Both the position numbers and the translations under genes were made by a program. This document shows positions 1 through 5,224 of a stretch of DNA of 11,450 nucleotides, in pieces. Location: the NCBI GenBank assembly GCA_965369945.1, contig CBDUST010000129.1:1-11450 (forward strand), in the 5' to 3' direction. Source of the DNA: JADFNO01 sp965369945 (GTDB taxonomy: Bacteria > Planctomycetota > Phycisphaerae > Phycisphaerales > SM1A02). The notes beneath the pieces were generated by a model, which was not told the DNA's origin, made no database searches, and saw only the letters and a program-made list of their open reading frames with translations. Every line of letters begins with the position of its first letter. Position 1 is the stretch's first letter.

Positions 1-745
1 CCCGGCTGAGCCAGCCTCGGTCGTGAATTTTCGCTGCGCCATCGATCACCTGATCCATCAACGCTTCCAATGCAGCCAGTTCGTCATTGACCGCGATACG
101 AAGGGCCATAAAGGTTCGCGTGGCCGGATGCAATCGTGACTTCCGTGCCCGTGAGCCGTATGCCTCTTGAACGATTTCCGCGAGCTGTGCCGTGGTTTGG
201 ATCGGCTTGGCATTGCGAGTTTGTACAAGTTTTCGAGCGATCTTCGGCGCGTACGGCTCCTCGCCATAACGACCGATCAAATCGGCAAGTTCTGCCTCCG
301 AACACGAGCGTAGAAGATCCGCTGCGGTCACCTGGCCGTCGGGGTCGAAGCGCATGTCCAACGGCCCGTCGGATTGGAAGCTGAACCCGCGCTGAGCGTC
401 GCTCATCTGCGCAGTACTGAATCCCAGATCCGCCAGCACGACATCGGCGCGAAGCTGTCGTTGCACCAGATGTTGGGCTACACGCACGAAACTGTCAGGT
501 ATGGGCACAAACTCTCCAACCGAAGCCTTTATGTGTTGCCTGGCGGAAGCGAGGCTCTGTGGGTCGAGGTCGAGGCCGATCAGACGCCCCTTCGGACCGA
601 TCGCCTGTGCGAGCGCCGCGCTGTGGCCTCCGCTTCCGAACGTGCAATCCACGACAACCTCGCCCGCGTGCGGGTCAAGGAGCCGCAGCATTTCTTCCAG
701 CAGCACGGGAACGTGAACCGCTCTATGACCGGTAACCTTTTGCAT
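1..745 (-). CDS. rsmH: 16S rRNA (cytosine(1402)-N(4))-methyltransferase, 5' part (runs off left edge)
   Basis: RsmH (MraW) transfers a methyl group from S-adenosylmethionine to N4 of C1402 in 16S rRNA, in the decoding centre. I translated the complement from the ATG at 745; it stays open to the window edge for 248 codons of a protein usually about 310 long, so roughly the last 60 residues are missing. Visible signatures are HVPVLLEEML (residues 11-20), the SAM loop DCTFGSGGHS (33-42), acidic LDLD (58-61), DLGFSTAQ (106-113), RGFSF (119-123), GPLDMRFD (127-134) and RLHPATRTF...ALRIAVNDEL (204-223). No strong ribosome binding site is visible; an in-frame GTG lies directly upstream of the ATG. 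In many bacteria rsmH follows mraZ at the head of the dcw cell-wall/division cluster. Here there is no mraZ, and only 62 bases separate rsmH from divergent sppA. Identification is secure; the start is fairly sure. Confidence 0.95.
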   Translation of the reverse strand, partial: MQKVTGHRAVHVPVLLEEMLRLLDPHAGEVVVDCTFGSGGHSAALAQAIGPKGRLIGLDLDPQSLASARQHIKASVGEFVPIPDSFVRVAQHLVQRQLRADVVLADLGFSTAQMSDAQRGFSFQSDGPLDMRFDPDGQVTAADLLRSCSEAELADLIGRYGEEPYAPKIARKLVQTRNAKPIQTTAQLAEIVQEAYGSRARKSRLHPATRTFMALRIAVNDELAALEALMDQVIDGAAKIHDRGWLSR

Positions 746-807
746 CACAGCGCTAACAAGATATGCCGTAGCGGACGGCTTGGTGCGGCCGATAACGAAA
801 GATTGTC

Positions 808-1797
808 ATGATGAGCGCTCGAATACTGTTTCTGTTCGGCCTGGTGTTGTGCCTCAGCGCGTGCGGAGGCATGCGGTTCGTCCTTGATGTTGTGCCGGCG
901 GTGGATGGCCTGACCGAAACGGTCGTCCTGGAAGACCCTGGAGCCGACGCCTCGGCCAAGATTGCGCTGATCCAGATCACGGGCATGATCGCCGACTCCG
1001 ATCGTCGCGGCCTCATTACCAAGGGCGAGAACCCGGTTGCCCGGTTCGTTGAATCGCTGCATAAGGCTGCCAAAGACGCCAAGATCAAGGCGATCGTCTT
1101 GCGTATCAATTCGCCCGGCGGAACCGTCACCGCCAGCGACGTCGTGTATCGCGAGATTCAACATTTCAAGGACACGTCAAAGAAGCCGGTCGTCGTCTTG
1201 ATGAGTGATGTAGCCGCCTCAGGTGGATATTACATCGCTTGCGCTGGTGACGAGATCATCGCCCATCCCACGACGATCACCGGGTCGATTGGCGTCATTA
1301 TCCAGACGTTCAATTTCTCCGAAGGGATGCGTCGGATCGGGATCAATGCCGATGCGATCACCTCCGGGCCGAATAAGGCGACCGGCTCCCCGTTTGAACC
1401 GATGCCGCCGGAGCACCGGGCGCTGTTGCAAGGGTTGGTGGATGAGTTCTACGCCAACTTCGTTGCGATCGTTACTGATAGTCGTCCCGCCTTGTCGATC
1501 GCTGATCTAGAATGGATCACTGACGGTCGTGTCGTCACCGGCAAACGTGCAGCCGAGGTCGGTCTCGTTGACAGTACTGGTGATCTGCGTGATGCGTTTG
1601 CAGCGGCAAAGAAGCGCGCAAATCTCACAGCCGCGAAACTCGTGAAATACCACCGGCCGCTAGAGTATGTCGGCAGCGCTTACGCGCAACCCCCGACGAC
1701 CAATCCGCAAGTCAACATGTTGCAGTTCAATGTCGGCGCCGGCCCGTTGCTCGACCAGAGCGGGTTCTACTATCTGTGGGACCCCGCAGCCTGGTGA
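808..1797 (+). CDS. sppA: Signal peptide peptidase SppA, peptidase family S49, putative lipoprotein
   Basis: This serine protease of the S49 (SppA/protease IV) family digests cleaved signal peptides and other membrane-associated peptides. The 329-residue product starts with a lipoprotein signal: a hydrophobic stretch at residues 5-18 and lipobox LSAC with Cys19, so the mature protein is probably lipid-anchored. The single S49 domain spans about 50-275. It has the substrate-strand motif RINSPGGTVTASD (99-111), the nucleophile region SDVAASGGYYIA with Ser138, the TGSIGV motif (158-163), and the general-base Lys190 in SGPNKATGSPF. The Ser-Lys gap of 52 equals that of Bacillus subtilis SppA (Ser147/Lys199), so this is the short single-domain form rather than the duplicated E. 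coli form. A second ATG lies at 811. The gene is divergent from rsmH. An 80-bp palindromic repeat begins three bases after its stop and may end its transcript. Confidence 0.95.
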   Translation: MMSARILFLFGLVLCLSACGGMRFVLDVVPAVDGLTETVVLEDPGADASAKIALIQITGMIADSDRRGLITKGENPVARFVESLHKAAKDAKIKAIVLRINSPGGTVTASDVVYREIQHFKDTSKKPVVVLMSDVAASGGYYIACAGDEIIAHPTTITGSIGVIIQTFNFSEGMRRIGINADAITSGPNKATGSPFEPMPPEHRALLQGLVDEFYANFVAIVTDSRPALSIADLEWITDGRVVTGKRAAEVGLVDSTGDLRDAFAAAKKRANLTAAKLVKYHRPLEYVGSAYAQPPTTNPQVNMLQFNVGAGPLLDQSGFYYLWDPAAW

Positions 1798-1800
1798 AGT

Positions 1801-1880
1801 GCCGTAGGGTCCGCTGTGCGGACCATCGGTGTTGCGGGCGGTATCCTCGTGGAATTGGTCCGCCAAGCGGACCCTACGGC
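1801..1880. repeat. 80-bp palindromic element, copy 1
   Basis: Two 24-base arms (1801-1824 and 1857-1880) are inverted copies matching at 22 of 24 positions. They are separated by 32 bases that begin ATCGGTGTTGCG. The left arm reads GCCGTAG followed by GGTCCGCTGTGCGGACC. Each arm is also a hairpin by itself: GGTCCGC and GCGGACC around a three-base loop. The element starts three bases after the sppA stop and could act as a transcript end or 3' stabiliser, although no long T-run follows. Two more copies lie at 2535-2614 and 3337-3416. It resembles a REP/MITE-type dispersed repeat; no transposase is present. Confidence 0.9.
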
Positions 1881-1950
1881 TGAAAGCCGCTGCGTGGTGA
1901 GAGCCCTGCGATCCGCGGTACACCTGCAGTGTGACTACAATTCGATGTCT

Positions 1951-2535
1951 ATGCGTTTAACGGACTATCGAGCATTCGTAATGGCGGTGGATCGCGTCGA
2001 GAAACGACTGAGGCGGGTAACAGCTGCGCTCGATGAGGCCGGCATCAAGTACGCCGTGATCGGAGGAAATGCGGTGGCGGCGTGGGTTGCGCGTGTTGAT
2101 CCAGGCGCAACTCGGGCGACCAAGGATGTCGATTTGCTCGTCGACCAGTCAGACTTGCCGCGAATTGAGGATGTGCTCACGCAGGCTGGGTTTACGCGAG
2201 AAGATGTGCTCGGTGTTACGCTTTTTAAGGATCCGGATGAACCGAGCGTTCGAGCGAGTATTCACCTCGTTTGGGCGCAACAGAAGGTCCGGCCGGAATA
2301 CAGCGTGCCTGCACCTTCGGTGGATGAATCAGTGCGTGATCCGCGAGGATTCAATGTGATTGATCTGCCAGCCCTCGTTCGCATGAAACTGACATCGTTC
2401 TGCCGAATCGATCAGGTCCACATCGAAGACATGTTGAAGTTAGGTTTGATCGACGAGACGGTGGACGAAGGACTGTCCGAGAGACTTGCACAACGCTTGA
2501 GTGAAGTGGAGGAGTCCGTCGACGATTCGATCTAG
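1951..2535 (+). CDS. Nucleotidyltransferase-fold protein (AbiEii/DUF6036-like), function unknown
   Basis: The 194-residue product looks like a small member of the DNA polymerase beta-type nucleotidyltransferase superfamily. Numbered from the ATG at 1951, it has a helical N-terminus (1-28), the fold signature VIGGNAVAAW (36-45) and the metal-binding pair in TKDVDLLVD (Asp59, Asp61). These are followed by SIHLVWAQ (104-111) and a C-terminal ALVRMKL...DQVHIEDMLKLGLID block typical of AbiEii-like proteins. No third acidic residue is obvious where the strand SIHLVW lies, so catalysis is uncertain. The open frame extends up to 1816, but those extra codons lie within and just after the palindromic repeat. 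I therefore prefer 1951, where MRLTDYRAF begins; ATGs at 1945 and 1981 are alternatives. TACAAT at 1936-1941 could be a -10 box, giving an almost leaderless mRNA. No AbiEi-like partner is adjacent, so a toxin role is not supported. Confidence 0.75.
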   Translation: MRLTDYRAFVMAVDRVEKRLRRVTAALDEAGIKYAVIGGNAVAAWVARVDPGATRATKDVDLLVDQSDLPRIEDVLTQAGFTREDVLGVTLFKDPDEPSVRASIHLVWAQQKVRPEYSVPAPSVDESVRDPRGFNVIDLPALVRMKLTSFCRIDQVHIEDMLKLGLIDETVDEGLSERLAQRLSEVEESVDDSI

Positions 2536-2614
2536 ACGTAGGGTCCGCTGTGCGGACCATTGGCGTTGCGAACGATCGCCGGATCGAAGTGGTCCGCGAA
2601 ACGACCCGACCGTT
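2535..2614. repeat. 80-bp palindromic element, copy 2 (right arm degenerate)
   Basis: The left arm (2535-2558) matches copy 1 at 23 of 24 positions, and its first base is the last base of the TAG stop of the nucleotidyltransferase gene. The 32-base centre (2559-2590) keeps AT.GG.GTTGCG. The right arm (2591-2614) retains GGTCCGC but has decayed after that, so the long palindrome no longer pairs well. The left-arm hairpin GGTCCGC-TGT-GCGGACC is intact. Its length and orientation equal those of the other two copies. Confidence 0.8.
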
Positions 2615-2679
2615 CGCCGTGGGGGAATCTGGCGGGCGTGGAACTTGGTACCTGATCGTGTTGTGAGGTTGCGAACTCA

Positions 2680-3317
2680 TTGTCCGACACAGTGAACTCA
2701 GGAAACGGTGGTGTGGGCGAACGCGACTGTCGTTGGTTCGCCCGTGCGTTTGTGCTTATTCAGATCGCCATCGCGATCGAAGCCTCCAGTCAAGTTCTAT
2801 GGATTTCGCGTGAGTCGATCGCCAGCATCCTCGGGATTTGGCTTCCCGGATGGCTGATGGTCATATTCCGTGTCAGCTCGCTGTGTGTGTATTCGTTACT
2901 GCTGGCCGGTGTTGTTCAAATCACTTGGCCGCTGAAGCGCTACCAGCGATCCGTGATCAGCTGGGCTGCCTGCTGGGGTCTGTTCAACGTTGTCTTCATC
3001 TGGCTCGTGCTCATTCTCGCGCACCGCGTTAACGATCTGATCATGTTTACGAGCGGCCGAGAGATTCTGATCTCCGTTTGGCCGGGCGAAATATTGAGAT
3101 GGTTAGTGGCAAATGGTTTTCCTGTGTTGGGACTCGTTGCGGGCTATTCTGGGCGCTCCCGCAGCTCATTTGGCTCGTCTTTGGTTTTAGGAGGCTCCGT
3201 CGTGCCCGCCGTCAAATCACGCTCTATCCGGCGGGAACGAAATGCCCCCAGTGTGGTTACGACATACGTAGCAATCCTGAATCCGGTTGTTCTGAATGTG
3301 GATGGTGCCGCGGGTGA
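2680..3317 (+). pseudogene. Frameshifted multi-pass membrane protein with C-terminal zinc ribbon
   Basis: No function is recognised. From the ATG at 2680 (GAGG 11 bases upstream) the frame encodes three likely membrane helices at residues 21-42, 57-82 and 91-114, then a fourth that starts around 138. Past about 3140 this frame turns unnatural and runs through a palindromic repeat to 3465. The frame one base back instead continues the helix (LFWALPQLIWLVFGF), then a basic RRLRRARR stretch and a four-cysteine ribbon, CPQCGYDIR...GCSECGW, ending at the TGA at 3315-3317. The composite is 638 bases, exactly one short of 213 codons, which fits a single-base loss near 3130-3150. This helices-then-ribbon layout is common in planctomycete proteins of unknown role. 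It may be a true pseudogene, an assembly or sequencing error, or, least likely, a programmed -1 shift; I see no canonical slippery heptamer. Confidence 0.75.
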
Positions 3318-3336
3318 CAGGAGTGATCAGTCTGCC

Positions 3337-3416
3337 GCCGTAGGATCCGCTGTGCGGACCATCGGTGTTGCGGATGATGTCCGGGTGAAAGCGGTCCGCA
3401 CAGCGGACCCTACGGC
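3337..3416. repeat. 80-bp palindromic element, copy 3
   Basis: This is the best-preserved copy: arms 3337-3360 and 3393-3416 pair at 23 of 24 positions around a 32-base centre beginning ATCGGTGTTGCGG, as in copy 1. It starts 19 bases after the stop of the frameshifted zinc-ribbon gene and ends 13 bases before the stop of the convergent membrane-protein gene. In this position it could act as a two-way transcript end. Both arms are self-complementary (GGTCCGC/GCGGACC). Confidence 0.9.
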
Positions 3417-3429
3417 TGTTCCACAACGA

Positions 3430-3903
3430 TCATCTCACCGCTTCCTGTGGGATCAACTTGCGTAGTTCAAACGCCTTTACATGAAACATGATTAGCAGAA
3501 CAAGTGCCGCGGGGCCGGCCGCCGTGTTCACGCATGGCGCGAGAATGGCCACGCCGCATATTGCATACCACATGCCGAGGCTTCGGCCACAGTCACCAAC
3601 GTCGGCTTGCCCCTGCTCGGCAAAATAGCTTTGGTACGATTCAGGTAAGCGCAGGTAGACAAAGAAATTCCAACCGAGACTAAAGAGTGGAATCAACAGT
3701 AACCAGATATGCCAAATTTCCATCTTGCGGTGTTCTGCGGGGATTTGTACCAAACACTTGTGGAGCATGGCGCAGATCACGATGTTGATAGCGAAACCAA
3801 GAGCGATGCTCAGAATAAATGCCAAACCAAGTGCGATCAGTATGGCTCTTATGATCGCTTCGTCTGGCGCCTGTTGTTGAGCCCACAACAGTGTGTGGAA
3901 CAT
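3430..3903 (-). CDS. Conserved-looking small integral membrane protein, unknown function
   Basis: The product has 157 residues and is very hydrophobic. Likely membrane segments are 18-47 (long, possibly one tilted helix), 64-84, 108-125 and 129-146. Polar connecting stretches include HKCLVQIPAEHRKME (48-62) and LPESYQSYFAEQGQADVGDCGRS (split: LPESYQSYF at 86-94 and VGDCGRS at 102-108). From memory, similar proteins with an R-K-M-E segment before a W-rich helix and an SYQSYF...DVGDCGR loop occur in planctomycetes and proteobacteria without an assigned role. AGGTAG six bases upstream of the ATG at 3903 is a plausible ribosome binding site. The gene follows odhB on the same strand after 65 bases with no visible terminator, so it might be the tail of the sucA-odhB transcript. 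It converges on the zinc-ribbon gene with repeat copy 3 between them. Confidence 0.8.
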   Translation of the reverse strand: MFHTLLWAQQQAPDEAIIRAILIALGLAFILSIALGFAINIVICAMLHKCLVQIPAEHRKMEIWHIWLLLIPLFSLGWNFFVYLRLPESYQSYFAEQGQADVGDCGRSLGMWYAICGVAILAPCVNTAAGPAALVLLIMFHVKAFELRKLIPQEAVR

Positions 3904-3968
3904 AAGGTTCTACCTGCGTTACGCGAAAGAATACGCCTACTCTGCAGACGACTTAGCCTAGGATTGCG

Positions 3969-5189
3969 TTACAACCCCAACAACATGCGCTGCGGGTGCT
4001 CGAGCGAATCCTTGATGTGGACGAGGAACTTCACTGCTTGCTCGCCGTCTACGATTCGATGGTCGTAACTGAGCGCTAGATACATCATCGGCCGCAAGAC
4101 GATCTCGCCCGGATTGTCGGGGTCTTCGATCGGGCGCTTCATGATCTTGTGCATGCCCAGGATCGCGGATTGCGGCGGATTGAGGATCGGCGTAGACAGC
4201 AGCGATCCGTAGACGCCGCCATTGGAGATTGTGAACGTCCCGCCGGTCATCTCTTCGAGCGTGAGTTTCCCATCGCGCGCTCGGCCGGCGAGTTCCTTGA
4301 TCGTTCGTTCAACATCAGCAAACGACATCGCTTCGGCGTTGCGCAGCACGGGTACCACAAGCCCCTTCTTGGTGCCGATGGCGACGGAGATATCGATGTA
4401 GTCGTGGTATTCAACCTCATTGCCGTCGATATAAGCGTTAACGCCCGGGAACTCGTGTAGCGCCAAAGCGCATGCGTGAACGAAGAAGGACATGAAGCCG
4501 AGGCCGACGCTGTGCTTCTTCTCGAATTCTTCCTTGTGCAACTTGCGTAGACTCATGACCGCGGACATATCCGCCTCATTGATGGTCGTGAGCATCGCTG
4601 CGGTGTGTTGGGCTGAGACAAGGCGTTCGGCAATTCGCTGTCGCAGCTTGCTCATGCGTTTGCGTTGTACATCTCGCGAGCCTACCGGCACGGTGCCGAC
4701 GATCGGGCTGGAGGTTGTAATTGAAACTTGTGAAGACGGAGTCGGCGCTTGACTCGCCGCCAAGACGTCAGACTTGGTGATTCGACCCGAAGGACCGGAC
4801 CCGTCGATGCGTGCCAAGTCCACACCCTTATCAGCGGCGACCTTGCGCGCTACTGACGTAACCTTACTATCGCCATCGCTACTTGCAGCGACAACCGCTT
4901 CCGATGCAGGCGCGGATGCTGTAGCTGTTGCCGCAGTCCCCGCGGGGCGCTCAGCACTTGGATCGACCGTTGCGATCACGTCTCCGACTTGTTTCTCAGC
5001 ACCCTCATCGGCCAGGACTTGCAACACGCCTGAATCAGGCGCGGGAAGTTCCAGCGTGACCTTATCCGACTCAATCTCAACGATGACTTCATCCTTTTCG
5101 ACCCAATCACCCGAGGCTTTCTGCCACGGCCCGATCACGACTTCGGTAATCGATTCGCCGGGGCTTGGGATGCTGATCTCAAGGGGCAT
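3969..5189 (-). CDS. odhB: 2-oxoglutarate dehydrogenase E2 (dihydrolipoyllysine-residue succinyltransferase)
   Basis: E2 (also called sucB) forms the core of the 2-oxoglutarate dehydrogenase complex of the TCA cycle and moves the succinyl group from lipoate to CoA. Its 406 residues match the usual length (E. coli 405). Domains in order: one lipoyl domain (1-76) with the lipoylated Lys43 in EIESDKVTLELPAP; an Ala/Ser/Thr-rich linker (77-110); the E3/E1-binding domain (111-145) with SVARKVAADKGVD and GSGPSGRITKSDV; a second linker; and the acyltransferase domain (173-406). The active site has His377 and Asp381 in SYDHRIVDG, equivalent to E. coli His375/Asp379. GTFTISNGGVYGS and LNPPQSAILGMH are also typical of succinyltransferases. 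It starts 35 bases after the sucA stop, with GAGG upstream, so the two are almost surely co-transcribed. Confidence 0.97.
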   Translation of the reverse strand: MPLEISIPSPGESITEVVIGPWQKASGDWVEKDEVIVEIESDKVTLELPAPDSGVLQVLADEGAEKQVGDVIATVDPSAERPAGTAATATASAPASEAVVAASSDGDSKVTSVARKVAADKGVDLARIDGSGPSGRITKSDVLAASQAPTPSSQVSITTSSPIVGTVPVGSRDVQRKRMSKLRQRIAERLVSAQHTAAMLTTINEADMSAVMSLRKLHKEEFEKKHSVGLGFMSFFVHACALALHEFPGVNAYIDGNEVEYHDYIDISVAIGTKKGLVVPVLRNAEAMSFADVERTIKELAGRARDGKLTLEEMTGGTFTISNGGVYGSLLSTPILNPPQSAILGMHKIMKRPIEDPDNPGEIVLRPMMYLALSYDHRIVDGEQAVKFLVHIKDSLEHPQRMLLGL

Positions 5190-5224
5190 GAATGTCGAAC
5201 CTCGAAAGAAGAATGGAGCAGCAA

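Noticed and set aside
374..811. 145-codon rightward frame opposite rsmH
   Set aside because: It is antisense to strongly conserved RsmH motifs; shadow frame.
1816..1950. N-terminal extension of the nucleotidyltransferase frame up to an ATG at 1816
   Set aside because: These codons translate the palindromic repeat; similar junk peptide (VRTIGVA...) appears in the other copy, so the real start is near 1951.
1801..3416. CRISPR-like reading of the repeated palindromes
   Set aside because: The copies are about 650-800 bases apart with genes between them; no regular short spacers and no cas genes.
3318..3465. C-terminal extension of the membrane protein in the 2680 frame
   Set aside because: It reads through repeat copy 3 and has no protein character; the ribbon-containing frame ends at 3317.
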